Position numbers and translations under genes: made by a program. A stretch of DNA of 64,000 nt from Pseudomonadota bacterium (GTDB lineage Bacteria; Pseudomonadota; Alphaproteobacteria; Rhodobacterales; Rhodobacteraceae). Location of the stretch: NCBI GenBank assembly GCA_020161615.1, contig JAIUPD010000013.1, positions 1-64,000 on the forward strand, given 5' to 3'. This document shows positions 7,362-16,337 of the stretch, one piece after another (the first letter of the stretch is position 1; every line of letters begins with the position of its first letter). A model generated the notes under the pieces. The model was not told where the DNA came from. It worked only from the letters and a program-made list of their open reading frames with translations, and did no database searches.

Positions 7362-8716
7362 CGGCGTTGAAACTCCGGGGCCATGAAAAGGAGGGTCAGC
7401 GCCTGCACGGGATCGGCCGCGCTGCGCACCGCGGCCGCCGTTTCGGCGCTCTGCGCCGGACCCAGCACCCGGGCGGCCAGCCGCCGCGGCGGCAGGGTCA
7501 GGGGCGCGCGGGCCAGCAGGATCTGCGTGGCTTTCTGCAACCCGTCGCCCCGCACCCGCAACCCGTTGGGCGAAAGCCAATGCGCGGTGTCGTCGGGATA
7601 GCCATCCGGCGTTTCCCAATAGCCCGGCCGGTGACCCAGGGCGTCGAGGATCTGCAGCAACAGCCAGAGGTCGTCATCGTGCCAGGTGCGGTTCAGCGCG
7701 CGGGCCTGCGCCACCAGCAGCTCATAGGGGGTGCGCAGCTTGGTCTGCGGCAGCGTCCAGGCCTGCGGCAGGTCGATCAGGGCCAGCGCCGCCTGCATCA
7801 GGTCCCCCTCGCTGTCGAGATAGGCTCGGGCGATCGGGTCGACCATCGCGGGCGTCGGGGCATCGGTGAGAAAATGCTGCACCAGCTTGAAGGCGAGGTG
7901 CTGCGCGGTGGCCGGGTGGCGGGCCAGATCGGTCAGCACCGCCGTGAGCTGACCTTCCCGCCCGGTGTAGCGCCGCCCCAGAACACGGCGCGGCCCGGCC
8001 TCATGCCAGTCGCTGCGAAAGATGTACTGGCCGCGGGTCGCATCGCTGCCTCCGTTGAGATTGCGGTCGGCCTCCCATCCCCGGACATAGCTGTGGCCGC
8101 TGAGGACATAGGCCATCTGCAGGATGTCGCCCTCGGAATAGCCGGCGCCATACCCCAGCGTGTGGAGTTCCAGAATCTCGCGCGCCAGATTGACGTTGAC
8201 GCCCGCGCCGCGGCGCAGCCCGATCAGGCTGTTGGGGCCGATGGATTCCTGGTTGTCGAGGTAACACAGCATCGCCGGTTGCGTCAGGAGGGCGATCAGC
8301 AGGCGGTCGAAGCGACCCGTCGCCAGGCCGCGGATCACGCAGCGTTCGATCACCCCGCGCATTGCCCGCACCAGCGAGGCCTTTTCGACCGACAGGTTGA
8401 AATGGTTGGACCAGAACATCACCAGCCGCTCGAAGAAGCCGACCGGGGCATAGACCCGCTTGTTGAAGGCGGCGACCGTCTCGGCCCGGTTGATACCCTC
8501 GTAATCGGTGAAGCTGCCCGACACGCCGGTCGCGGCAGCCTGCGCCGGGTCGACCAGATCAGCGCCGCGCAGCCGCCGTATCCAGCCTGTGGTCAATTCC
8601 TCGACCAGCGCGCCGCGGGGGTCCGAGGCGATGTCCTGCAGGGTGGTGGGACGGGCGCCCAGCCCGAAACGGCTGGCCGCCAGGGCGGCGCGGGCGAGGG
8701 GGTCGGTACTCGTCAT
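7358..8716 (-). CDS. DUF1800 family protein
   Basis: A 452-residue protein with the DUF1800 pattern: an N-terminal SRFGLGARP segment, FFERLVMFWSNHFNLSV with a conserved His, NLAREILELHTLGYGAGYSEGDI, and a C-terminal LTLLFMAPEFQRR. No obvious signal peptide is present, so export may depend on its partner. It is the first gene of a two-gene operon with the DUF1501 gene. Function is unproven; the pair is often discussed as an exported complex. The 179 bases upstream (8717-8895) contain no gene and probably hold its promoter. Confidence 0.85.
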   Translation of the reverse strand: MTSTDPLARAALAASRFGLGARPTTLQDIASDPRGALVEELTTGWIRRLRGADLVDPAQAAATGVSGSFTDYEGINRAETVAAFNKRVYAPVGFFERLVMFWSNHFNLSVEKASLVRAMRGVIERCVIRGLATGRFDRLLIALLTQPAMLCYLDNQESIGPNSLIGLRRGAGVNVNLAREILELHTLGYGAGYSEGDILQMAYVLSGHSYVRGWEADRNLNGGSDATRGQYIFRSDWHEAGPRRVLGRRYTGREGQLTAVLTDLARHPATAQHLAFKLVQHFLTDAPTPAMVDPIARAYLDSEGDLMQAALALIDLPQAWTLPQTKLRTPYELLVAQARALNRTWHDDDLWLLLQILDALGHRPGYWETPDGYPDDTAHWLSPNGLRVRGDGLQKATQILLARAPLTLPPRRLAARVLGPAQSAETAAAVRSAADPVQALTLLFMAPEFQRR

Positions 8717-8895
8717 GGACTTGGCAGGATCTGGAGGAAGCAGGATCCGGTCGTCGCGCGGGATGCGGGGGGCCTTCGAGCCTGGCCGTGCGGACCGTGA
8801 CCTGCCTTATCGCCGGTCGTGATTTACGAAGTCTCAACACTTTACCGGGAAATGCGAGGCAATTGGCTCGAATGCCGTTGATTTCCGCGCCTGCC

Positions 8896-10854
8896 TCAAT
8901 CCCAGAAGGACAGCGCGGGTTCCAGCCAGCGGACATGCAGCACGCGTTCGTAGACGACGTAGAGCGCCAGTGCCGCCCCGGTCGCGTAGAGCAGCGTCCA
9001 GCCGATCCGGTAGCGCGCCGCGAGGCCGAGGTAGAGCGCCACGAATCCGACCAGCGCGACGGGCTGGCCGAACGCCCAGGCGACGGCGATCATGGCGGCG
9101 ACCGCCAGAAGGAAGCCCGCGCTCTTCACCGTCTCGGGATCGGAGCCGGGGTTCGCGCGGGTCGGGCGCCCGGCCCGGGCGCGCAGGTCGGTGACCAGGG
9201 CGATCGCGGCAAAGAGGGCCCCCAGCGGCGCGATGACCAGCGGGAAGCGGCGGGCCGAGGGCGGCCAGTCCAGCGCCGGGGCGATGGCGGCGAGGAAGGT
9301 GGCGCTCAGCGCGAGGCCCAGGAAGATCGAGGCCGGATGCCCGCCCATCGCCCGGCTGGCGGCGCGCAGCGAGGATACGTCGCGCGCCCTGAGCGTCGAG
9401 CGGATGGCGAAGACCAGCGCCACGATCAGGAGCACGGCCAGGGCGATCGACAGGGGGCGGGCCAGCAGGTCGGCGGGCCCGAAGCTCTGCCAGGACAGCA
9501 CCAGCGAACTTTCCATCACCGGTCCCAGCACAAAGCCCAGAACCAGCGCGGGCCGGGGCCAGCCGCCGCGTTTCATCAGGTATCCCAGCGCGCCGAAGCC
9601 CAGCACGGTGATCCAGCTGGCGATGCTGGGCGTGTCGAGCCAGGCGCCCATGAACACGAAGAGGATGACGCCCGGCACGATCAGATGACCGCTGACGAAG
9701 GAAAGCCGCGCCATCTGCCGGCTGACCAGCATCAGAAGCCCCGCGCCGAAGATATTGGCGACGATCAGCATCCAGACCAGCGAGAAGGTGATTTCGAGCT
9801 GCGTGCTCAGCATCGCCCGCCCCGGCGCGAGGCCGAGGATGGTGAAGGCGCCAAGCAGGATCGCCATCGAGGCCGAGCCGGGAATGCCCAGCCCCACCGT
9901 GGGGATCAGCGCGCCGCCCAGGACGGCGTTATTGGCCGATTCCGGCGCGATGACGCCGCGGACATTGCCGGTGCCGTATTCCGGCTCGCCGGGCGCGCGT
10001 TTGCTCTGCGCGACATGGCCATAGGCGACCCAATCGGCAATCATTCCGCCAAGGCCCGGCAGCATGCCGATATAGATGCCGATCCACGAGCAGCGGATCA
10101 CCAGCCACCAATTCCTCAGCGCGTCACGGATGCCGGCGGTCAGGGATTCCGTCTCGTCCCGCTCCACGCGCGAGATGGAGGCATTGCGCACGGCGAGGTC
10201 CAGCATCTCGGGCAGGGCGAAGAGACCCAGCACCACCGGGATCAGCGGGAAGCCGTCGATCAGATACATGATCTCGAACCAGTAGCGCGGCTCTTCGCTG
10301 GCTACCGGAAAACCGACCTGGCTGAGCAGCAGCCCGGCGGCGGCGGCGGCGAGACCCTTGGATACCGCCCCGCCCGAGACGGTGGCGACCATGGTCAGGC
10401 CCAGCGCGCCCAGCAGGAAGAATTCTGGCGTCCCGAAGGACAGGATCAGCGGCCGGATCAGCGGCAGTGAGGCCGCCATGGCCAGCCCGCCCAGCACGCC
10501 CCCGATGGCCGAGGCGGTGAAGGCCGCGCCGAAGGCCCGCGCCGCCTGACCCTTCTGCGCCATCGGATAGCCGTCCATCACCGTCGCCTGCGAGGCCGCG
10601 GTGCCGGGGATGCCCAGCATGACCGAGGCGATGGTGTCCGAGGTGGCGGTCACGGCAAAAACGCCGAGGATCAGCGCCAGCGCGGGCACTGTGTCCATGC
10701 CGAAGGTGAAGGGCAGGATGATCACCACGCCGGTGATCCCGCCCAGACCCGGCACCGCGCCCAGCCAGAGGCCGAACAGCACCCCCAACGCCAGATACAG
10801 CGGCGTCGGCCAGGTGAAGACCAGCCCCAGTCCGCCGAGGAATGCGTCGATCAT
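8896..10854 (-). CDS. Tripartite tricarboxylate transporter, fused TctA-TctB membrane subunits
   Basis: A 652-residue membrane protein. Residues 1 to about 500 are a standard TctA large subunit: AVPGLGGITG near residue 35, ATSDTIASVMLGIPGTAAS near 85, and a second GLGIPGSASMAI. TctA normally ends there, but here an extra 150 residues follow with about four more membrane helices. They resemble TctB (DUF1468-type), starting GGHPASIFLGLALSA. No separate tctB is nearby, so this looks like a natural TctA-TctB fusion. It would form the membrane part of a secondary carboxylate importer using the TctC protein upstream. The start at MIDAFLGGLG (10854) is chosen by TctA alignment. Confidence 0.88.
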   Translation of the reverse strand: MIDAFLGGLGLVFTWPTPLYLALGVLFGLWLGAVPGLGGITGVVIILPFTFGMDTVPALALILGVFAVTATSDTIASVMLGIPGTAASQATVMDGYPMAQKGQAARAFGAAFTASAIGGVLGGLAMAASLPLIRPLILSFGTPEFFLLGALGLTMVATVSGGAVSKGLAAAAAGLLLSQVGFPVASEEPRYWFEIMYLIDGFPLIPVVLGLFALPEMLDLAVRNASISRVERDETESLTAGIRDALRNWWLVIRCSWIGIYIGMLPGLGGMIADWVAYGHVAQSKRAPGEPEYGTGNVRGVIAPESANNAVLGGALIPTVGLGIPGSASMAILLGAFTILGLAPGRAMLSTQLEITFSLVWMLIVANIFGAGLLMLVSRQMARLSFVSGHLIVPGVILFVFMGAWLDTPSIASWITVLGFGALGYLMKRGGWPRPALVLGFVLGPVMESSLVLSWQSFGPADLLARPLSIALAVLLIVALVFAIRSTLRARDVSSLRAASRAMGGHPASIFLGLALSATFLAAIAPALDWPPSARRFPLVIAPLGALFAAIALVTDLRARAGRPTRANPGSDPETVKSAGFLLAVAAMIAVAWAFGQPVALVGFVALYLGLAARYRIGWTLLYATGAALALYVVYERVLHVRWLEPALSFWD

Positions 10855-10906
10855 GGTCAGGGCCTCCGCTGCCCGTCGTGAAATTCCTGGTAGCCCCGGT
10901 GAGGGG

Positions 10907-10945
10907 CCGTGGCGGTGACCGCCACGGTGGGATTTCATCCCCACC
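10907..10945 (-). promoter_or_regulatory. Adjacent stem-loops between tctC and tctA
   Basis: CCGTGGCGG (10907-10915) pairs perfectly with CCGCCACGG (10919-10927). The next 20 bases form a second dyad, GGTGGG (10926-10931) with CCCACC (10940-10945), overlapping the first by two bases. They lie in the 139-base gap between the binding-protein gene and the transporter gene, transcribed right to left. Such intercistronic stems commonly attenuate transcription or stabilise the upstream mRNA so that binding protein outnumbers permease; that role is inferred. Confidence 0.5.
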
Positions 10946-10993
10946 ATGACGGCACGCCCGGTCCCGTGCGAGGGCGCCGCAACGGGGGCCCGC

Positions 10994-12064
10994 TTATTGC
11001 GTGCCGGACGCGATGTAGGAGGTGACCGTCTCGGCAATCGCCGGATCGACCGCCCGCAGCCCCTCGATCATGGTTTCCATCTGCGCCGGGCCGGTGAAGA
11101 CGGGGACCGAGCCCGCGGTCGCTGTCGCCGCTTCGCGGAAGGCGGGGTCCTCGACGGTCGCGGCGAAGCTCTCGCGCAGCAGCGCCAGCGTCTCGGGATC
11201 GACACCGCGCGGCACGGCGATCAGCCAAGTGGTGCCGGCCATGCCCTGGTTCAGCCATTCGATGGCATCGTAGAGCGGACCCGAGGGCGGGGCGCCGGTC
11301 AGTTCTTCGACCACGCTGCGGAAGCTCGGCAGGTCGCCGAACCCCTCCAGCCCGACCGGCTGGCCATCCGGCCCCGCCAGCTCGTAATACCACAGCGGCA
11401 GGCCGATCCCGGCATTGACCACATTGTCCTCGATCCCGCCGAAGTAATTCCCCGCGGGCGTGACATGGAAATTCACCTCGTCGCGCTGCAGCGCTGCCAC
11501 GATGCTCGACCCGTCGCCGAAGCCGGTGGTGTAGCCATACTCGACGCCCAGCAGGTCCAGCGACATCCGCCCGATGAGGTCGAGATACGAGCCCGGCCGG
11601 TAGCCGCCCAGTTGCAGCCCGGAGAGACCCGGCAGGTCGGCGGGGCCGGTCACCGTGGCGCCGCCCACGTCGTTGCGCATATAGGTCATGGTCGGCACGC
11701 CCATGCCGGCGATCACCTCGAACTCTGACCAGTCGACGTTCTGCGAGGCCGGGCCGATGGCGCGGGTCGGACCGGACCAACTGACCCAGGCCAGCGTCAG
11801 ACCGTCCGGCCTGGCGTTTCTTGCCTCGATGATGCCCGCCATCTGCGCCCCGCCGGTGACCGGCTGGACGATGAAGTCGGGATTGCCGGGGATATGCTCG
11901 GCCCAGTGATTGGCGAAGAGCTGCGCCATCACCCCGGTCGAGCCCCCGGCACCGAGGTTGATGACGATGCGGATTGTCTCGCCCTCATAGCGGTCCTCGG
12001 CCTGGGCCGGAGCGATCCCCAGCGCCAGCGCGGCCAGACCGGCCAGTACGGTAGTTCTCGGCAT
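10994..12064 (-). CDS. TctC/Bug-type periplasmic solute-binding protein
   Basis: A 356-residue protein with a Sec signal peptide (hydrophobic TTVLAGLAALALG, cleavage after APAQA). The mature sequence has the tripartite tricarboxylate transporter receptor pattern: ETIRIVINLGAGGSTGVMAQLFANHWAEH at the N terminus, FIVQPVTGGAQMAGI, and a C-terminal helix-rich lobe. It would capture a carboxylated compound in the periplasm and hand it to the TctA-TctB membrane protein. It is longer than usual (about 320) and divergent in the central ligand loop, so the substrate cannot be inferred. It follows the FAD oxidoreductase gene by 46 bases in the same operon. Confidence 0.88.
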   Translation of the reverse strand: MPRTTVLAGLAALALGIAPAQAEDRYEGETIRIVINLGAGGSTGVMAQLFANHWAEHIPGNPDFIVQPVTGGAQMAGIIEARNARPDGLTLAWVSWSGPTRAIGPASQNVDWSEFEVIAGMGVPTMTYMRNDVGGATVTGPADLPGLSGLQLGGYRPGSYLDLIGRMSLDLLGVEYGYTTGFGDGSSIVAALQRDEVNFHVTPAGNYFGGIEDNVVNAGIGLPLWYYELAGPDGQPVGLEGFGDLPSFRSVVEELTGAPPSGPLYDAIEWLNQGMAGTTWLIAVPRGVDPETLALLRESFAATVEDPAFREAATATAGSVPVFTGPAQMETMIEGLRAVDPAIAETVTSYIASGTQ

Positions 12065-12110
12065 ATGGTCTCCTCCCCTAATGCCTCACCCTTGCGGGTG
12101 ATCCTTGCCT

Positions 12111-13514
12111 TCAGCGCGTCATGGTCTTGCTCAACTCGGTCTGCGGCAGGTAGCAGCCCTGCGCCCTGAGGCGCATCACCAGCGCCTCGGTGTCGAGGTC
12201 GCAGCCCGGTTGCCCGGTTTCGAGGGATTGCTTGGCCGCCGTGGCCGCCGCCTGGCCCATCATATAGGCCGCCGATTGCGCCCGGATCGAGCCATGGACA
12301 GCATGGCCGCTGGAATGGCAGCGCCCGGCGACCCAGAGATTCTCCCATCCCTTCGGCACCAGAATGGAATAGGGGATCCCGACCGAGGCCCCGCGGTCCA
12401 GCTTGCCATTGCCTTCGAAATCGCGCTTGAAGCGCTCGAATTCGGCTTCCGAGGTATTCGTCGGGTGGTTGTCCGGCGGGCGGTTGTAAACGCAGACCTG
12501 ATCGGGGAACTGGCGTCGAGCCTGGTAATCCTCGATGGTCAGGGTGAATTCGCCGACGATCCGCCGCGTGTCGCGCACGCCCATCACCGGCGCGGTCGAG
12601 ACGAGTTCGATGTCCTGACAGCCCGGCACGTATTTGCGGTAGAAATCCACGAATTCCTGGGCCACGACGCGGCCGCGCATCATGCCCTCGGACAGGCTTT
12701 TGCTGTCCAGCCCGTTCAGCCCATAGACATGGCCCGCGTTGATGTTGGCGATGCTCTCACCCAGCTTGTTCATGCCGGGGATGAAGCGGAAATGCTCAGA
12801 AAAGTGGCCGTCCGCGACCGCCTGCGGCAGGATCTCCTTGCGGACCCGCAGCTTCACCGCATCCATCGCCTCGACCCCGCCCTCATAGGCCGGGTCGTTC
12901 CAGTCGATGTTGCCGACCAGCGAACAGAGCGTGCCGGGCGCGGTATCGGGCCAGTCGATGCCCGCCACCTTGCATTCGGCACCTGCCAGCGCCGAGAGCG
13001 CGGCGTCGCCGGTGCAATCGATGAAGGCGCCGGCCTCGACGAAGCTATAGCCCTCGACATTGCTCAGCACGGCGCCGGTGATGCGGCTGCCGTCCGTCTC
13101 GCAATCGATGACCCGGGTGAAATAGCGCACATCGACGCCCGCCTCGGCGGCCTTCTCGTCCAGGAGGCGCTTCAGCCCTTCAGGGTGGAAGGGGATCCAG
13201 CGGTTGTAATGCTTGTGCCAGAAATCGGGCGTGACCCCGGGGCCGAGGTAGCCGCGCTGGTGCATCGATTCCACCAGCTCGCGGCAGAAGCCGCCGACCA
13301 GCGCCTTCTCGCCGTCGCCCATCGGGCCGAAGGTGGTGACATAGGACGAGGTGCCCATGCCGCCCATGCAGCCCTGCGCCTCGGCCAGCAGCACCTTGGC
13401 GCCCAGCCGCGCGGCCGAGATCGCCGCGGCCGTGCCCGCCGGGCCGCCCCCCGCCACCAGGATGTCGTAGCGGCTTTCGACGGGGATCTCGCGGACCAGT
13501 CGATGCGTCTTCAT
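12111..13514 (-). CDS. FAD-dependent oxidoreductase of the catabolic operon
   Basis: A 467-residue flavoprotein. Its N terminus has the dinucleotide-binding motif (YDILVAGGGPAGTAAAI) and a GCMGGMGTSSYV loop typical of the FAD_oxidored (PF12831-like) family. FIDCTGDAALSALAGA is the second conserved FAD site, and WVAGRCHSSGHAVHGSIRAQ the C-terminal one. It has no signal peptide and is likely cytoplasmic. It probably oxidises the imported substrate or an intermediate. Its start overlaps the aminotransferase stop by ATGA (13511-13514), so the two enzymes are made together. The exact reaction is not deducible from sequence. Confidence 0.82.
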   Translation of the reverse strand: MKTHRLVREIPVESRYDILVAGGGPAGTAAAISAARLGAKVLLAEAQGCMGGMGTSSYVTTFGPMGDGEKALVGGFCRELVESMHQRGYLGPGVTPDFWHKHYNRWIPFHPEGLKRLLDEKAAEAGVDVRYFTRVIDCETDGSRITGAVLSNVEGYSFVEAGAFIDCTGDAALSALAGAECKVAGIDWPDTAPGTLCSLVGNIDWNDPAYEGGVEAMDAVKLRVRKEILPQAVADGHFSEHFRFIPGMNKLGESIANINAGHVYGLNGLDSKSLSEGMMRGRVVAQEFVDFYRKYVPGCQDIELVSTAPVMGVRDTRRIVGEFTLTIEDYQARRQFPDQVCVYNRPPDNHPTNTSEAEFERFKRDFEGNGKLDRGASVGIPYSILVPKGWENLWVAGRCHSSGHAVHGSIRAQSAAYMMGQAAATAAKQSLETGQPGCDLDTEALVMRLRAQGCYLPQTELSKTMTR

Positions 13515-14689
13515 GCCGGTTCTCCCTGCCGTTGCGCCTCGGCCATGACGCCCATCGCCGCCGCTACGCCGCCGCGCTGATGGGCGATGCCGGCAAGGCC
13601 GAGGCTCATTTCCACCCCCGCCAGCGCCGAGATCAGCGACAGATCGTTGAGGTGCCCCAGGTGGCCGATGCGGAACACGCGATCAGCCAGTTTTCCCAAC
13701 CCGTTACCCAAGGAAAGATCGAACGAGGCCAGCGCCACCTGGCGCAGCCGGTCGGCCGAAGCGCCCTCGGGCACCCGAAGCGCCGTCAGGGCCGCGGAAT
13801 ATTCCGCCGGCACCGCGCATTGCAGCTCCAGCCCCCAGGCGGTTGCGGCGGCGCGGGTCGCGCGGGCCAGCCGGTCGTGGCGGGCAAAGATCGCCTCCAG
13901 GCCCTCGGCCCGCATCAGGGCGATGGCGGCACGCAGGCCGAACAGCGTGTTGGTCGCGGGCGTGTAGGGGAAGAAGCCGTCCGCATTCAGGCGGATCACC
14001 GGCTCCCAGGCCCAGTACGAGCGGGGCAGGGTGGCGGTCTTCGCCGCCTCCAGTGCCTTCGGCCCCAGCGCGTTGAACGAGATGCCGGGCGGCAGCATCA
14101 GCCCTTTCTGCGAGCCGCCGACGGTCACGTCCACGCCCCAGTCATCGGCGCGGTAGGGGATCGACCCCAGCGACGAGATCGTATCGACCATCAGCAGGGC
14201 CGGATGGCCGGCCGCATCAATGGCGGCGCGGATCGCCGGAATGTCGGTGGTGCAGCCGGTCGAGGTCTCGTTATGGACGACGCAGACGGCCCGGATCCTG
14301 TGTTCGGGGTCTGCGCGCAGCCGGTCCTCGATGCGCTGGGCCTCGGCGCCCCGGCGCCAGTCGCCCGGCAGAACCTCGGCCTTGAGCGAGAGGCGCCCGG
14401 CGATCTCGGCCCAGAGGCTGGCGAATTGCCCGCTTTCATACATCAGCACCTGATCGCCAGGCGACAGTGTGTTGACCAGAGCCGCCTCCCAGGCGCCGCT
14501 GCCGGACGCCGGGTAGGTCACCACGGGCCCCGCGCAGCCGAAGATCCAGCGCAATCCATCCTGCACATCCCGCGCCAGCGCCTGAAAGGCGGGGCCGCGG
14601 TGGTCGATGGTCGGCCGGTCCATGGCGCGCATCACCTCGTCGGGCAGGGCGCTGGGCCCCGGAATGAACAGGTGATGGCGTCCGGTCAT
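13511..14689 (-). CDS. Class V PLP-dependent aminotransferase (alanine/serine-glyoxylate type)
   Basis: A 392-residue fold-type I enzyme. LFIPGPSALPDEVMRAM at the N terminus is characteristic of alanine/serine/ureidoglycine-glyoxylate aminotransferases. MVDTISSLGSIPYRADDWGVDVTVGGSQKGLMLPPG carries the PLP Asp and the Schiff-base Lys (in GSQKG). It would transfer an amino group to glyoxylate or pyruvate. The ATG at 14689 is chosen because a GGAGGGAG ribosome binding site lies about 9 bases upstream. As first gene of the operon it faces the GntR regulator across a dyad. Substrate may be an amino acid or ureide derivative taken up by the Tct system. Confidence 0.85.
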   Translation of the reverse strand: MTGRHHLFIPGPSALPDEVMRAMDRPTIDHRGPAFQALARDVQDGLRWIFGCAGPVVTYPASGSGAWEAALVNTLSPGDQVLMYESGQFASLWAEIAGRLSLKAEVLPGDWRRGAEAQRIEDRLRADPEHRIRAVCVVHNETSTGCTTDIPAIRAAIDAAGHPALLMVDTISSLGSIPYRADDWGVDVTVGGSQKGLMLPPGISFNALGPKALEAAKTATLPRSYWAWEPVIRLNADGFFPYTPATNTLFGLRAAIALMRAEGLEAIFARHDRLARATRAAATAWGLELQCAVPAEYSAALTALRVPEGASADRLRQVALASFDLSLGNGLGKLADRVFRIGHLGHLNDLSLISALAGVEMSLGLAGIAHQRGGVAAAMGVMAEAQRQGEPA

Positions 14690-14755
14690 GGTCTGGCTCT
14701 CCCTCCGGCCCGCAACGGGCCGGGTCGTCTTGTCTTCCCTGAGAATCGTGCATAT

Positions 14756-14770
14756 TGTATTCAAAATACA
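14756..14770. promoter_or_regulatory. Probable GntR operator in the divergent promoter region
   Basis: TGTATTCAAAATACA is a perfect dyad (TGTATT/AATACA around CAA) midway between the divergent aminotransferase and GntR genes. Short AT-rich dyads with GTAT/ATAC arms are typical operators for FCD-type GntR regulators. Control of both promoters by the adjacent regulator is inferred from position. Confidence 0.6.
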
Positions 14771-14829
14771 GAATCAAGCATTCACTGCGCGACGGGCTCC
14801 CCTTGTCTTGCCCAGAAATGCGGGAAACA

Positions 14830-15522
14830 ATGATCGCAGCCCCAGCGGACCCGATGACCTTGCTCCAGCCGATCCACCGCCCTTCGCTTCATGACCAGCT
14901 GGTCGAGCAGTTGCGCAGCTATTTCACCGAAGGCCCGTTGAAGCCGGGCGAGAAGGTGAACGAACAGGCGCTCGCCAGCGCCTATGGCGTCTCGCGCACG
15001 CCGCTGCGCGAGGCGTTGAAGGTGCTGGCCTCGGAAGGTCTGCTGACCTGGACGCCCAACCGCGGCGTCCGCATGGCCGAGATCAGCGCCGAGGGGCTGG
15101 CCGAGGTCTTCGAGGTGCTGATGGCCCTGGAATCGCTGGCCGGGCGCCGGGCCGCGGCGCGGATGACCGAGGCCGGGATCACCGCCGTCGCCACGCTGCA
15201 GGCGCAGATGGAGGCCGAATACGAGGCGGGCGACATCAGCGCCTATTTCCGCACCAATCAGGCGATTCACGAGGCGATCCTGCAGGGCAGCGGCAACGAG
15301 GCGCTGGTGGCCACGCATCGCTCGCTCTCGGGCCGGGTGCGGCGCGCGCGCTTCATGGCCAACATGTCCCGTACCCGCTGGCAGCACGCGATCGAGGAGC
15401 ATCGCGAGATCCTGGCGGCACTCACCGCCCGTGATGCCGAGCGGCTGGCGCAGCTTCTGGCGGTGCATCTGGAGGGCAAGCTGCGCTCGCTGCAAGAAAC
15501 GCTGCCGTCCGGCTCCGGCTGA
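14830..15522 (+). CDS. GntR family transcriptional regulator (FCD/FadR type)
   Basis: About 230 residues. The winged helix-turn-helix at the N terminus (SLHDQLVEQLRSYF, then QALASAYGVSRTPLREALKVLASEGLL) is followed by an all-helical FCD ligand domain. That domain includes FRTNQAIHEAILQGSGNEAL and HAIEEHREILAAL, whose His residues normally bind a metal and a carboxylic ligand. The start is uncertain: ATG at 14818 and 14830 both fit, and 14830 has GGGAA a few bases upstream. It is divergent from the aminotransferase-oxidoreductase-Tct operon and most likely controls it in response to the transported acid or a metabolite. Confidence 0.88.
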   Translation: MIAAPADPMTLLQPIHRPSLHDQLVEQLRSYFTEGPLKPGEKVNEQALASAYGVSRTPLREALKVLASEGLLTWTPNRGVRMAEISAEGLAEVFEVLMALESLAGRRAAARMTEAGITAVATLQAQMEAEYEAGDISAYFRTNQAIHEAILQGSGNEALVATHRSLSGRVRRARFMANMSRTRWQHAIEEHREILAALTARDAERLAQLLAVHLEGKLRSLQETLPSGSG

Positions 15523-15596
15523 CGGGGCGGGGGCCTCACGCTGGCGTGTCGGCGTCGGCGCTTGTCCCCGGCGGCGGGAACGCGCATCTTGGGGAC

Positions 15597-16043
15597 ATGA
15601 TTGACGCCCTTCGCAGCCTGTTCCGTCCCGACGCCGCCCCGCGGTCCGAGGTTTCCGCCGATGTCGCCGTGGCCGCGCTGCTGGTCGATGCCGCCCGCGC
15701 CGACGACCAATACAAGCCCGAGGAGCGCCGCGCCGTCGTGGCGCTGCTGGCGCAGATGTTCGGGCTGGAACATCCCGAGGCCGAGTTGCTGTGCGAAAAG
15801 GGCGAGGCGGCGCAGGCCGCGGCCGCCGATATCGTGCGCTTTACCCGGGTGGTGAAATTCGCCCTGGAGGAAGACGAGCGCATCCGGCTGATGGAGGCGC
15901 TGTGGGAGATCGTTCTGGTCGACCACGACCGCGACCCCGACGAAGACGCGCTGCTGCGCCGCCTGGCACCGCTGCTGGCCATTTCGGACCATGACAGCGC
16001 GCTGGGCCGCCAGCGGGTCCTGGCGCGGCTGGGGGCAGGCTGA
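15597..16043 (+). CDS. TerB-like (tellurite resistance/co-chaperone) domain protein (148 aa)
   Basis: A 148-residue acidic helical protein starting MIDALRSLFRPD. VAVAALLVDAARADDQYKPEERRAV and ALWEIVLVDHDRDPDEDALLRRLAPLL are the two acidic, metal-binding-like motifs of the TerB fold. The protein is nearly all TerB domain, with no membrane segment. TerB domains bind divalent metals and act in membrane-associated stress complexes, but no other ter genes are near, so tellurite resistance should not be assumed. The ATG at 15597 is preferred over an upstream alternative because the domain begins right after it. The next 294 bases (16044-16337) hold no gene I can support. Confidence 0.75.
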   Translation: MIDALRSLFRPDAAPRSEVSADVAVAALLVDAARADDQYKPEERRAVVALLAQMFGLEHPEAELLCEKGEAAQAAAADIVRFTRVVKFALEEDERIRLMEALWEIVLVDHDRDPDEDALLRRLAPLLAISDHDSALGRQRVLARLGAG

Positions 16044-16337
16044 CCGCGCTCCTCCGGGGCTCGGTCCTCCGGTCACATCGGCCATGCCTGCGGGATCGTT
16101 CACGCATTTTTCGATACTGTGTCTCAATTTCGCCCCGATTGGTGACGAGAACAAGATGAACAGGGAAGCGATTTCGGGTGAGTCGCCCGCGTTTCCGCAT
16201 CTTTGAGGCGAGTTCGGGCATGGCCGCGCTTTCGATCCATCACCTCCGCCGGGGCGCGCGCCCGACCGGGCGGCGCATGGCCGGCCCCTGCCTGTCGGGG
16301 CCGCGCCCCCTCGCTCCCCGCGCGAACGGAGGCTGCC

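Noticed and set aside
8788-10470. A 560-codon plus-strand frame opposite the TctA-TctB gene
   Set aside because: The product is almost wholly Arg/Gln/Gly/Asp with no recognisable domain, typical of antisense to a membrane protein gene in high-GC DNA.
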